DNA of 64,000 nucleotides, taken from the NCBI GenBank assembly GCA_018417955.1, contig JACTVC010000001.1, forward strand, positions 1,426,001 to 1,490,000. Direction: 5' to 3'. The stretch's first letter is position 1, and each line of letters starts with the position of its first letter. This DNA is from Laccaria trichodermophora (lineage: Eukaryota; Basidiomycota; Agaricomycetes; Agaricales; Hydnangiaceae). The translations under genes were made by a program, and so were the position numbers. The notes beneath the pieces were generated by a model. It searched no databases. It worked only from the letters and a program-made list of their open reading frames with translations, and was not told where the DNA came from. Of the stretch, positions 11,311 through 22,699 are shown piece after piece.

Positions 11311-14300
11311 CTAAGAATGATGCAATTTCGAGCCTACTTTGAAGAGACAAAAACTATGTGTATCACTATATGGGCTAGAGAAGAAAGCTGGACATTCATC
11401 TGCAATGTTATCTGATGCCCAAGAGTTAGGCTTCCTCCTACCATACTTTGGGCATGAGATGACAGTTCCGTACAATCCTATCCACCTCAATGATCTCTGC
11501 ATAAGGATGATGGTTGCAGGTCGAAGGTTTGACAGTATGGAGGCCAGTAACTGGATCCCAGGTGCCGAAGGGGGTGAACCATTCCACGTAGGCCAGGGGA
11601 TTTGGAGCCATTCGGACATGATACAGCACGGGCAACTTGAAGATCATGCGAATGTGTGCTATCCTAAGTCCTAGACATGATCAATTGATAAGTAATAAAG
11701 ATGAAATAATCAACATGATGGGCAGCTTACCTTGAAGCGATGTGCCTTCGGTTTTCTCATTCCTTTCCCCAGTACGTACGAGAGCGAAGTCCAGATGTGC
11801 GACTTCAGCAGATCAACGGCTGCAGGCAGGAACAGGTGGTGTTGCTTGAATGATGTTTTTGAGATCATTAGAACTGGCTTGAGGGATTTCCAGGAGAACC
11901 AATGAGATGCGTTTGAAGAGGTTAAAGCCGTCAAATGCTCATGGGATGATAGGACATCTGGCACTAGCCAAGAAGGTTTGTAGTGCCTCAAGAAACCTTG
12001 ATGCCTTGTGATCTTCAATGATTTTGCTGGCCTGGATGCCTTGAAGGGCAGCTGGGTGGTGCAATGCAACATGGTATGCATTTGTGGCAGGAGATGGGAT
12101 GCTGGTGGAAGTGGGAGCTACTTTGGAGATAACAACGGCCTTGTTGTCATCATTGCTGCCATTGTCATTTGGGTTTCTAGTGCTGGAAGTGAGTGGGGAG
12201 TGAGAAGTGTCTTCGTTAGTCTTGTAGGAGCCATTCCGTGCCCAGGCGAGGTACAGGGTGAATCGGTCGATGGCTTCCTGACGACGAAGCCATATGGTCA
12301 TTTGGACTGTGTAATCCTTCTTGTTTGACGCTTGATAGGCATTCTTAGCATAGTCGATGTGGAGTCGTTCAGGCAATTCGGTGTTGAAGCTGTCGGCACT
12401 GCCAAACATCCTGATGAGGGCGATGTAATGTTGCATTGAGTGGATTTTCGGTATGTTGAAGTGGCCTGGACTGTGCACCTCAAGCTTGACAAAAACGTCT
12501 TTGTACCAATGAAAGTCGTCGAGGCACTGAGCCATCGCATTGAGTGTCTTGCTGGTATGAGATTGCAGGGACACGTAAAAGATGAAGTCGATCATTGATC
12601 ATACTGCATGCATGACACAATCCTTGACTGCTCCTGCCAATATCCCAACAAACACTCTCTCCATTGCCTTGTGCTCAGCCCCAGTCCACTGCGAGACAGA
12701 TGAGATGCCATTCTTGAAGTGTCAAAGGCCTTGGTGAGAAGTCATAAACTTGAATCGTGCATCCAGTTCCTTTTCTCCCACGAGCGCTGTACACCATTTG
12801 ACAAGATGATCTTTGAAGACTCCCTTGTGCAATTGATGAAGGAGATCGGGTGTGAATGACTGGAAGACTTCGTAGTGCAGGAAGTGAGCCCAGAAAGGTG
12901 GGTAGATGGGACAAAGGCCAAGGTCTTGGTACTGATTTTTGAAGCTGGTCTCATTACAGTTGCTGGCCTGCTTGGACAACATGTCAAGGGTTTTGGACTT
13001 CTTGTGTGGGGCACAGGGCTCGTTCGACCCACAGGAAGTGGGCACAACCTTGCAGATTGGACACCGGTTTTCCATGCAGCACGCCACCAAACACTGCTCT
13101 GGATAATCAGCAACATATGCAGTGACGATTGGCCATACCCAGCGAACTTGGCCATCTGCACAGGTCATATCCTCTCTGCATTTCCCGGTGCTGGCCAGCG
13201 ACTTTGTTAAGACAGTCATGCAATGGTGGAATGTCCAGTACCGCACTGCTTGGTGTGCACTTTCTGTGAAGCAGTCAAATTTGCCAATGGGTAAGTAGCC
13301 AACAAGCACAGTTGCGTGTGAGCTTGCCTGACATCAAATGTCTTTAGAGATGTTGCCAATCATCAGGTATACAGGCCAGGCGCTTTTATCACCCTGAAAC
13401 TGCGACAACCTTGTTTTGTCGGACGAAACTATGACAGGTGTGATGGTTGCCCCCTTTGGCAGAAGTTTCTAATATTTATGTTTAGTTTGCATAGCATTTT
13501 TGCATTGGCCCTCACCTGCAGCTTCCACCACCACACCCCAGTCCACATCTCATTGACGACCTCCACATTTCCCTGTGAATCCTCATACAACTGCTCTGGT
13601 GCATACTTCATGACATCACAAAAGACTGGGTTGCCCAGTAGCTCTCGGATGCATTCCACTGGGTTGTGATACCACAGTTCCAAATCCTCCATCAGGGCAT
13701 TACCATTCTCATCTACAATGTCACCAGTCAAACGGACATTCTCAAGCTTCCAGCTCACCCCACCAGGCAACACATCGATGACATCAAGAAGTTTGTCTTT
13801 CGTTGAAAATGTCGGATGGACACACTCCTGGATCTAGTTGATCAACACCTTGGTTAGTTTCTTTCTCAATCTGTGAACTATTCTAACTTACAATCGGCAT
13901 CTTTAGGAATTCGTCAGTCTGGTTATGGCCCACATTCTTAATCAACCATTTTGCCAGCTGCCATTCCTCATTGCTTTCAAACGGCCCCAGGATCTTGGCA
14001 CCCTGCAACACCTGACCATCGCGAATAGCCTCAAAGGTTGTGGGTGCCGACCCAAAGCTTGCACCTGCTTGATGATCTGCTGGAAACTCTTCAACCCAGT
14101 AACGGCCACCTGTGTCGTCTTCGTCATCAAAGATCTCTTTGATTGAGACTGCTGGACGGACAGCGTCTACATCTGGTGTGGAATCCTCCTCATCCACTTG
14201 GCTCTCAGGGTTCAACAACGACACAGAATCATTGCCATCTACTTCCATGGCATCAGCAAAATCATTGCCGTCTACTTCCATGGCAAGGATTGGTTCAGGC

Positions 14301-14431
14301 TGGGGATTATCATCGATGGGCACAGACGTCAATGCCTGGGCAACCAATTGTTGAAGGTAAGCATTGCACAGCTGTCGACATTCTTTTGACTTGCTCTGAT
14401 GTTGCCGAACAGCAGAGCCTGTTGGGAACAC
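11311..14431 (-). pseudogene. Plavaka-family transposase, inactivated
   Basis: Reading on the minus strand, the pieces follow the Plavaka order. They are an N-terminal remnant of a C2H2-like motif (FPTGSAVRQHQ, 14431 onward), an acidic linker, the block with LWYHNPVECIRELLGNP and EMWTGVWWW (13.7-13.5 kb), the SSDKTRLSQFQGDKSAWPVY and CADG blocks (13.4-13.1 kb), and FTPDLLHQLHKGVFKDHLVKW (about 12.8 kb). After these come HFNIPKIHSM and ERLHIDYAKNAYQASNKKDY (12.5-12.3 kb) and the C-terminal YVEWFTPF and VRNCHLMPK blocks (11.6-11.4 kb). At least three in-frame TGA codons stand where the family has CGA arginine: 13334-13336, 12722-12724 and 12599-12601. The element is dead as written, and decay looks like C-to-T change at CpG. 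Confidence 0.82.
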
Positions 14432-14694
14432 TCAAAAACAGTAGCTGCAGGGGAATTGGCTAGGCATGACTTGTGTGTGGTACAATGGATAGTGGGGGAG
14501 TAATTCAAGGTTGGCGACAGTCAGTAAGAATCGCTGACTCATCATGAAGATTTCAAATTATGCTACAATTTGAAATATTCAGTTTGAAATCTTCCAAAGC
14601 ACTCCGATTTTCGCCTTTCTTTCCACACCACCACAACCACCACTTTCTTTTTTCATTGCTCATTCACTGATCTAATAATTACTCATGTCGTCTG

Positions 14695-16740
14695 CCTACA
14701 ATATGGACTTCGATTTTTCTAATCAAGAGCCAGTTCACCATGGCTGTCACTCTTGTGAATCATGACCCACAGAGTGCATTCAGACCTATAGCAAGTATTT
14801 TTCTCTTTGTCTTTTTCATCTCCAACTGAACTTCAACTCTGTGTAGATGAGACTCTGGCTAGGCAAGCTGCTTCTCGTGCTCAGCACCAGAGGCCACAGG
14901 CTCATGCGCCTCCTCAACCCCACATGGGCAGTCATGTTATCCCACAGAACACCCAAGTCAGGGCTGCATCTGCCCCAGAAACCCAGGACACCGATTTCAC
15001 GCCTTCGATGTTTGCGCCACCCTCCAATCATGTGAACTTTTCAAACATAGGATTTGACGATGACCAATGGCCATCTTTCGGCTTCAATGCCGGTGCACAA
15101 TCTAATGGTAAGTGCTTGCCCAGTGTCAGCATTAATCTGAGAATTGATTATGCCTGGCCAGGTTATCAACATCCACTGGACAAGTTTGATGAAGCTGAAC
15201 TGTTGGAGATGCAAAACAATCCAGAGGCTAACATCGCTCAAGGCCCCAATGTCCCACTCCCTGCCAATAGTGTCAACGCTGATGAACAGTTGACATTGGC
15301 TGATCTTCCACCTGTTAGCACCCAAGTACGTACTTCTATATCTATCTTTGTGTTTTGTTTTGATTTTTGAGCTCAGATCACTTCAACACCTGCGGAATTA
15401 CCTAGGCGCAAATTGGTTTCTCGCAACAATATGTTTGGAAGCACATTGCCTCAGCTGATGATGTCATTGAACCACGTGTCACACAACAGTAATCTTGTTC
15501 AGCACACGCACATTACACCTCTGACACCAACCCCAGGCAATAAGGAGAACCAGGTACAGTTTACTGCCTCCCTCAGTATATTCCAGGCATTGATCTTGGT
15601 ATACAGCCAACAGGGCCTTCACGCAAACAGCCCCATGATGCCATTGAAGAGGAAGATGATGAGGGTATCATCGCCGCTTGGGGCCCTGATGAGGACACTC
15701 CTGCATCACCCAACAAGAAGTCTGTCCGTGCAGCTGACCTCAACCCTTCTTGCCAGTGCATACTTGATTGGGCTTTGTCCCATTATCAGTTCCTGACTGT
15801 GAAAGGTCCTTATCCGACTGCTCAGGAAGTTGACAAACGGTCCGTCGAGTCTTGGTATGCTGCCCTGAAGGAGATGAACCAAGAGTTCAACTACATTGGA
15901 GATAGTCCACCAACTGAGGATGAGCTTGCATTGGTATGCCAAGCCTCCTCAAATACTGCTATATCTTTGATATATCTTATGCATTTGTACACAGATTAAG
16001 ATGCAGCTGGCCCAGCTACGGGGTCAGATCAAAGTGCATGCACGGAGTGCTGTCGCGCCCTTCTATGGCTTCAAAAACTCAAGTGACATCAACACAATCA
16101 ACGGGATCCATGAAACTGTTCAAACACTCAAGCACAAGCATGCGTTTGTTCATCGGGTGAGTCTTCTAGTCACTTCTGCAGGAGCTTTGAGTAACACATT
16201 CTTAGAATTACAGGGATACAAAAGAAAAGGGCAGTCTCTATCGAACGGATCTCATTGCCAGTGTAATCAACCTCCAGTGGTATGATGACAAGCTCAACTC
16301 TGAAGCTATACACATGCCACAGTACTTTGCAGATGGCATGTTCCTGGAGACCATTGCCTTGATTGCAGCAGGGGTATGTCTTGCTGTTCCCTACTACATC
16401 TAGCATAATGTTCTCACTGATTCTTCCAGATTGAATGTGCTATCGATGAATGGCGAACCAGCACCTTCCAGAAGATTGCCTTTACAGCCAAAGCTTATGA
16501 GAAGGTCTACGACCACCATCTTCGAGTGCTTCAAAACTGGGAGGCTTACTCATCCGGGACAGGTAGCATGGCCACTCAAAACCTTTGGAAGGACCTCCTC
16601 GCAGCTGGAAAGTACGTACTATACATCTTTTTACAACTTTACATACTCAATGAATCTCCAGGGAGTGTGCTGGTCTCACCGACATCGTTGATGAGGACGG
16701 CCCTGACTTCACTGATGAGGATTTCGCTTGCAACGAGTAG
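14695..16740 (+). CDS. DUF6532-like protein carried by the Plavaka element
   Basis: Several exons can be followed. The N-terminal part (14847-15110) is Gln/Pro-rich and low complexity. The C-terminal half contains a conserved fungal block resembling DUF6532, with the pieces QLAQLRGQIKVHARS and APFYGF (16.0-16.1 kb), QYFADGMFLETIALIAAG and CAIDEW (16.3-16.45 kb) and LRVLQNWEAY (about 16.53 kb). An acidic tail ends at the TAG 16738-16740 after a clear GT-AG intron (about 16,612-16,662). The first exons are uncertain; an ATG at 14695 leads to an early stop unless spliced. The gene is divergent from the transposase and lies inside the element ends. Its role is unknown; it could be an accessory transposon protein or a captured host gene. 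Confidence 0.55.
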
Positions 16741-16764
16741 TAGTCCCATCCATCATTCCTTCGG

Positions 16765-16932
16765 AACTCACCCCTTCTGCAACTCTTCCATGCACTCCTA
16801 ATTCCTCATCTCCTGGATACATTCGCAAACCTATTTCCTGGCTAGATAAACTCACCCCTTCTGCAACTCTTCCATGCACTCCTAATTCCTTGTCTCCTGG
16901 ATACATTCACAAACCTATTTCCTGGCTAGATA
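16765..16932. repeat. Two tandem copies of an 84-bp unit
   Basis: The unit begins AACTCACCCCTTCTGCAAC and ends CCTGGCTAGAT. Copies are 16765-16848 and 16849-16932 with only a few differences. It lies just past the stop codon of the DUF6532-like gene. Confidence 0.85.
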
Positions 16933-17399
16933 TTGATAACAGTCCCTACCCTTCTCCAGCTCTTGCACCTACATCTACTTGGCATCTACTTTCTTTTCTC
17001 TATATACCCATTAACCTAGTTCCTTGCTAGCAGTAGCTAGCCAGATATCGATAACAGTCCCTACCAGTAGTAAACATGATTAGATACCCCCAAATATATC
17101 AGTTGATTATTCAGAATCATTTGGGAGGTTGCGCATTATCTTGGAAACGATGACTGTGGGTACAGCGACACACCAAATCGAGAGTCCAATCTGTGATGAT
17201 CAATAACTCACATAGCTCGGTAGACTTGCGTAGACCCTGCTACAGGCTGCTACCATAGTCTCCAGTACTTTGTTGGTTCTACAGAGGGCTCTATAAAAGG
17301 AGGCTGCCGATGGGCCTACATGACATTTGCAACCTATGTAGAACTATGTAGACCTTGTGTCGTTTCCAGATGAAGGTCTCCCAAGGTCATAAATACCAA

Positions 17400-17700
17400 A
17401 CAGATACAAACAATGAGTGTAGGGGCCATGGGGTTCGCACGTGAGCGGACAATCATGTACAAACAATGAGCAAAGGGGTCATAGGGCTCTTTTCTTGCAG
17501 AATGCACACGCGAGTGGACAATCACATACAAACAATGAGCATAGGGGCCATAGGGCTCTTTTCTTGCAGAATGTGCATGTGAGCAGACAATCATGTACAA
17601 ATAATGAGCATAGGGGCCGTAGGGCTCTTTTCTTGCAGAATGAGCATGCAAGTGGACAGTCATGTACAAACAGTGGATCTAGGGGTCAGACTTTTCTTGC
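17400..17700. repeat. 69-bp minisatellite, about 4-5 copies
   Basis: The unit reads CAAACAATGAGCATAGGGGC, then a CTCTTTTCTTGCAGAATG block, then GTGGACAATCATGTA. The first copy lacks the CTCTTTTCTTGCAG block and the last is truncated. It stays open in frame on both strands, but this follows from the period being a multiple of three and is not evidence of coding. It sits just outside the right Plavaka end. Confidence 0.85.
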
Positions 17701-17903
17701 AACAGTACTTTAATTTTGTAAATACAGTTGAATTTTTGAGTAGAAAATAAGTCAACCTGTGAGGAGCGAACCGCAAAGTGGTTCGGCGACAAGCAGGGAG
17801 ATACCCTTAGTGCAGAAGTTTTTATTGATAGGTAGCACTGGCCCATCTGGAGATACAGGAACTGGATTGTCAGCAAGCAAGGTGACTGCTGCCGCTGCTG
17901 AGT

Positions 17904-18704
17904 TAGGGCTGCTCACCGTGTCCGTCTTAGATGGATAGACGGGTCCGTCAGACGGGCACCGTCACTGTACCGTCTGGGCCTGTCGCAAGTTTCCTGACGT
18001 ACGGTAGACGTACGGGGAAAGGCTGTCTGTTTCCGTTGAGTGACAGGCGTTAACGGGGTTGACGGGCGTCACCACATAAGTGGAGTTTGAAATGAGAATT
18101 GCACCAAGGCCGCTATCGCCTTCCAACCCCCACGTACCCCGTGAACTTTTTTTCTGAAACCGGTGACCTGTCCTTCAAAAATTTCTTCATGTATGTGCAG
18201 CCCCTGTTGGGTTTTTGAATTTTCGGATACTTAATTTATTATTATTATCTAATTATCACTAGTTGATCACTAGGAATGAAACTTTTCAGCAAAAGCACTC
18301 ACCAAGACCGAAAGATCGATCTCATCGTGGATGGTAGTAGGTAGGTATTGAGTAAATTTCTGCTTTGTATGTACTTTGCAATCAGGACTCATCTGTTTAT
18401 TACATTGTGCTAGTTTCCATCCCGTGTGATGTTTGCTAAGAGACGACACGCGCACGCTGCTATAGATAGTAACAATTGTTTTTAATACCTTTGTAATATC
18501 ATTTATTCTATGTATCACTAAAATTTGTCGACGTCAATACAATTGACGTCCGCCGTCTACATCCGTTGACGGCCGTTTTATATCAGTCCGTCTCCGTTTG
18601 CTTCTGCTTGGGTGACCCAGACGGACGGTTGCTGGTTGAACCGCCCCTGTCGACGCCCGTCGATTAGACGACCGTGTCCGTCAGACGGACAGTGCGCAGC
18701 CCTA
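17904..18704. mobile_element. hAT-type MITE (801 bp) with 8-bp TSD
   Basis: The ends are TAGGGCTGC and GCAGCCCTA. The flanks TGCTGAGT (17896-17903) and TGCTAAGT (18705-18712) match at 7 of 8 bases, as expected for an aged hAT target duplication. Both ends are packed with GACGG/CCGTC words (CCGTCAGACGG, GACGGGCGTC), forming GC-rich subterminal repeats around an AT-rich centre. No transposase frame is present. Confidence 0.83.
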
Positions 18705-18712
18705 TGCTAAGT

Positions 18713-19395
18713 GTCAGCCTCTAGTCGGAAATAGCCAAATACACTCACACCCCTTAACGATACACCCATAATCTTAATTTTCCTCTGTGAAATGTGGGTC
18801 AAACATTCTGAAATTTGGTATGGTCATAGAAGGGCATTTATCTGAGATTTTCATGTGGTTTTTGTAGAGAAAGGTCATGCTCAAATCTGTTGAAGCTAAT
18901 TTCTCATTTTGGGTGTATCATTAGCAGGTGGATGACTGTAGACCAGCTAGGAACTGTCTACCCGAACTACCGTAAAAAGGGGAAATTATAGAGCTTTACA
19001 TACAAGGAGGCTATCAACGAGCCTACCGATCACTATACGTCTACATAGATCTACAGTATGTAGACAGTGTTCTGTTTCCAGAAGCTTGAAGTCAGGAGGG
19101 CAGTCAGGAGGGCTTGAAGCTTGTAGCGCAACAAATCAAAACAACCTTCTCTTCTACTCAAGGGTACACGTCTGACGCGTCGTCGATGCAACGTGTTACA
19201 CGCTTAAGAAGGAGCCACGATGAGCCCGCCACGACGACCACTGCGGTGGCGGCTGTGTCGATTTTGCAGGGGAGTCAATCCTTGTCAATTCAATCCTTGG
19301 ACACATAGCCTCCATCCTCTCAGGGCGTGGCTTTTGCGGTGCCTACCTATCCTTATAAAGGACCAAATCTTTTTGGTCCATTCAAAAATTGAAGC
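18713..19395. other. Spacer and upstream region of the ARF-like gene
   Basis: It contains an isolated Plavaka-like end at about 18,935-19,090 (GTAGAC-rich, ending CTGTTTCCAGAAG). The last 150 bp before 19396 is the likely promoter, with CTTATAAAGG near 19350 as a TATA-like element. Confidence 0.45.
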
Positions 19396-20681
19396 ATGTC
19401 CTTCGGAATTCGCTATCTCATCGATCGTCTTTTCCCTACGGACTATGGACCCCGAGTGCTCATCGGAGGCCTCGACTACAGCGGCAAAACCACACTGCTA
19501 TATCTCCTTAGGCTGGGAGAGATAGTAACGACTATTCCGAGTATGGGATTAAATGTCGAGAACGTCGAGGTGCCTATCCTGTCTGGCAAAAAGTTCAAGT
19601 TGACAGGTTGGGACGTCGGGGGAGGGTGTGCTGGTCCGAGGCAGATGCGTTCGATGCTCCGATTTTATACGCCATATTCAGAAGCTCTAGTCTGGGTGGT
19701 GGACAGCTGTGATAAAGAGCGACTTGCGGAGAGTGTTCAACACCTTTCTGATGTCCTTTCCGACATAGATCACCTGCAGAAGGACTCGCCAAAGACTATC
19801 CCTGTTTTAATGTGAGCTTTTTTCAAATGTCCTCATTTGTCGTTTGCTTGCCTAACTACACTTTTCCATATAGACTCGCAAGTAAAGGGGACCAATCCGA
19901 GTCGATGCCACTCGACGGTGTACGGATTGCTTTCTCCAAGGCAATATCGGGACGGTTGGCGGCCGTGTACAAGACTAAAGCTATACTCGATGGGCCCACT
20001 GGTTTACCCGAGGCTTTCGATTGGTTAAACATTGCGGTGGAAATATCTAAATCAACCAAACCCTCCGAACCGCTCACCTCTGCAGACTTGCCCAATGCCC
20101 GGTCAGCCAGTACTCTTGCTCAGAAGTTGGGGTCCTGGTTACATCGACTAGAATCAGATTCATCCCCCACAGATTTCTTGACCCAATTTGAGGCGATAAG
20201 CTTGCCCGCATGGGATCATTATACCCACATTCGCCTCGCGTATATCGTCCTCACAACGTATGACCGCCAAAAAGGTGAGATTCATTTTGTTGATTTCTTG
20301 CCTTTGATAACACAACGTTTAGGCAAGGATCTCATATTCACTGGGATCGAACGATATATCACGCAAAGCCCTGAAACAAAAGGGCGCTCGTTCCACTTCA
20401 CCATGACCTATTTTTGGATCCAAATTGTCCACTTTGGTATTCGAAACATGCCTCCACCTCCAGATATTCTACCATCCGAGGTGTACCATCCATCGCCAAA
20501 CGACTTCGCTCGGTTCTTGTTGATCAATCCGCATGTTGCCGATGGTAACCTCTGGTCGGATTATTACTCGAAGGATGTTTTGATGAGTTCCAAGGCGAAG
20601 GCGGAGATGGTTCTGCCTGATAAGAAACCACTTCCGAGTCTCGTTATTCGGGACGCGATTAAGTCCTTTGGTAGCAAATAA
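19396..20681 (+). CDS. Divergent ARF-like small GTPase with C-terminal extension
   Basis: Exons are 19396-19811 and 19874-20681. The first ~150 residues follow the ARF family: P-loop [11 protein letters not shown], a switch I region around [12 protein letters not shown], and G3 motif WDVGGG. Two departures stand out. The catalytic glutamine of WDVGGQ is glycine, and the G4 motif NKxD is replaced by SKGD. The N-terminus lacks the glycine at position 2 used for myristoylation in ARFs. A C-terminal part of about 250 residues has no recognised domain. Similar long ARF-like proteins are familiar in agaricomycete genomes. GTP hydrolysis may be impaired or GAP-dependent in another way. It sits tail to tail with the UstYa gene; a link to that pathway is not shown. 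Confidence 0.8.
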
Positions 20682-20981
20682 TCTCTCAGACTTACACTCG
20701 TGTCATGCGAAACATGTAACAATAGCACCGTCGTATCTCCCCTACCCCACGCAAAGCGTAAGAAATGCCAAAATCTAAGTCAAAACAACTGTTCTTTGGA
20801 GTGTGCTTACCATGATAACACAAAAAAAGACATGGGCACCGATCTATCCTATCAAATCAAATTCATGAATCCTTTTCTCGAAACATGTTATTTACCGAGT
20901 TCTGAAAACCCATAGCTCGTTTACAAACAAGGAGTCAATTCACAACATACAAATGGTCTGTCTACGACGCTTACTCTTTCA

Positions 20982-21952
20982 TCAATGGAATCCCTCGAAA
21001 TTCAGCTCATGCGTCAATTGGCGTTTCAATGCCCAATCCCGAACCTTATCAAAGTTGCGGCAAGTGTGAATAATATTCCCCACAACCCGAACCTCCTGAA
21101 CCCGATCGACCCACTGCCACACAATGGGGCTGATATCGACTGAGCACATCAGGGATTGCCTGATATTCTCGATACAATGACCCCAGTGCATCAATTCAAC
21201 GCGATGGTTTTCTGTTGCGTTTGGGCCTACAGAGACTTCGGTAGTAGGATAGTATTCGGGATAGAAAGCCTTGCGCAGCATGTTCTACAATTTGGTTACA
21301 AGATATATATTAATAAAGGTGAGAAAGTTTGCGAACCAGGCAGTGGAGTTGATGAAAAACGTCGAGTTGGATGACATAGTGCTCCTCGTCGCCTGGGATA
21401 CGATATGTTTTGTTGACAAGGTTCGATGCAATGCCCTTGGGTATCCTGGTCACAGGAACTATTTCGAAAAGACTAATCGTTAGCATGGACCTTGAAAGTC
21501 AGGCCGTCCGACTCACAGTTGTACAACTCGTCCCAAGCTTTATCAACCTCGGGGGATGGTGGCTGCTGGTATATACTTTTATCTTTGCCAAAACCTTCGT
21601 GGAATACTCTCGTCTCGTACTCAATAGCATCCTGCGCAGGAGCTGGCATCGACGAAAGGAGTCAGCGCTGAGGTGGGCGTCCCAATGTTCCAGTTTACGC
21701 ACAATACAAAATCTGAGGGTTTACGGTCTGTCCAGAAAGGTGACGAGAAACGTAAAGCCAAGCACAGAGCCATATAAGAGTCAAGTTGAGCACGCCTTGA
21801 GCGAGCAGAAAGATCTTGAGTTTGCTGCTAGTCTTGTCGGATTGAGACGGCGAGACGAAGCTCAGGCTGAAATCAGTCCCTTTTTCAGCTCCAATGAATG
21901 CGACGTCCTCGAGCGAGTCCCTATGAACGGCTTCGTACATGCGCGATTCCAT
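20982..21952 (-). CDS. UstYa-family (DUF3328) oxidase
   Basis: Exons on the minus strand are 21952-21703, 21642-21518 (end at 21517), 21458-21337 and 21284-20982. The order of features is the family's. A cytosolic N-terminus is followed by one membrane helix (IFLLAQGVLNLTLIWLCAWL), then YSPA formed across intron 1, PPSPEVDKAWDELY, the first HxxHC (HQLHC), the second HxxHC (HWGHC), and finally IIHTCRNFDKVRDWA. In the ustiloxin, asperipin and phomopsin pathways, UstYa-type proteins oxidatively cyclise or modify Kex2-released peptides. Both metal/heme-type HxxHC motifs are intact, so the enzyme looks functional. An alternative start lies 21 bp upstream (21973). It is divergent from precursor copy 2, with about 750 bp between start codons. 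Confidence 0.93.
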
Positions 21953-21973
21953 GGTGATGGAGTGAGGGTTCAA

Positions 21974-22699
21974 GGAGAAGGGTATGTGAGCATGTGCGGC
22001 TTGTAAACTTCAAAGACAACCGTGAAAGAAGAAGAAGCCTTCAGATAAACCAAAATGAGCGAGAACTAGGCCAGACTAGGCCCCTATACTGAGAATCCCA
22101 TTCATCCTCGTCATCCTCGGGAGACACCATCTTGTTGGGTAATAATGGCTCCCGTGGTCGTGAAAAGCTTTGATGAGAAAGGTAACACAACGCCTACTAT
22201 CTGGTCATTTCCAATAGCAAAAGCCACTCAGCCTCGATTCTGATATGATGGGCACACCCATATCACGCCACCTGACCTTCGCCGACCATGTTGCATCTTT
22301 AAAAGACGAAGAAGAGGCTTGAAATCGAAAGAGAACCACGAGCGAGATTGACCTGGCCTACCCCCTGCCTTGCGTAGGGGCCGACCTCATAACGGCGGCT
22401 TATCAACTAGTCAAGCGGTGTCTAAGCTGACTATACTTACAAAACATATCACGGGAGATGTGGTGCGTCGAAAGTAGCAAGCCTACTATTAAGGCAGCCT
22501 AACGCTCCAAGGCATCAGGAGTATCCGGCCCAACCAATAACCGGGGACGCAAGGTGGCTTTGAGAAGCACACAAACAGGGGGGAGATGCCGCCTATGAGG
22601 CTTTAGAATCAAGGTAATTCGTCGATGAGGACGGGGGTGAGATAGCTATAAAACACTTGACGCAGGAATGGTCAAGTAAGTCGTTTGCGATTTCTTACC
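21974..22699. promoter_or_regulatory. Divergent promoter between UstYa and precursor copy 2
   Basis: The 3' part (22384-22699) repeats the promoter of precursor copy 1, including TATAAAA at 22647-22653, 47 bp before the ATG. The UstYa-proximal part is unique to this locus. The shared intergenic region suggests co-regulation of enzyme and substrate genes. Confidence 0.65.

Larger units (their letters stand above)
11079..17371. mobile_element. Plavaka (CACTA-like) transposon, about 6.3 kb, decayed
   Basis: Both ends carry CATCTGGAAAC in inverted orientation (11079-11089 and 17361-17371), followed by subterminal runs of GTAGA/CTACA words, for example around 11100-11190 and 17215-17352. Between them lie a Plavaka transposase pseudogene (minus strand) and, divergently, a DUF6532-like gene (plus strand). 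A clean target duplication is not visible, so the exact borders may be a few bases off. A similar isolated end (TTCCAGAAG preceded by GTAGAC words) lies at 19,040-19,090. Confidence 0.65.

Noticed and set aside
17441..17713. Repeat protein ORF with SCTNNE.RGHRALFLQN units
   Set aside because: It is the translation of a 69-bp minisatellite whose period keeps any frame open; the opposite strand is equally open and there is no promoter or conserved homologue.
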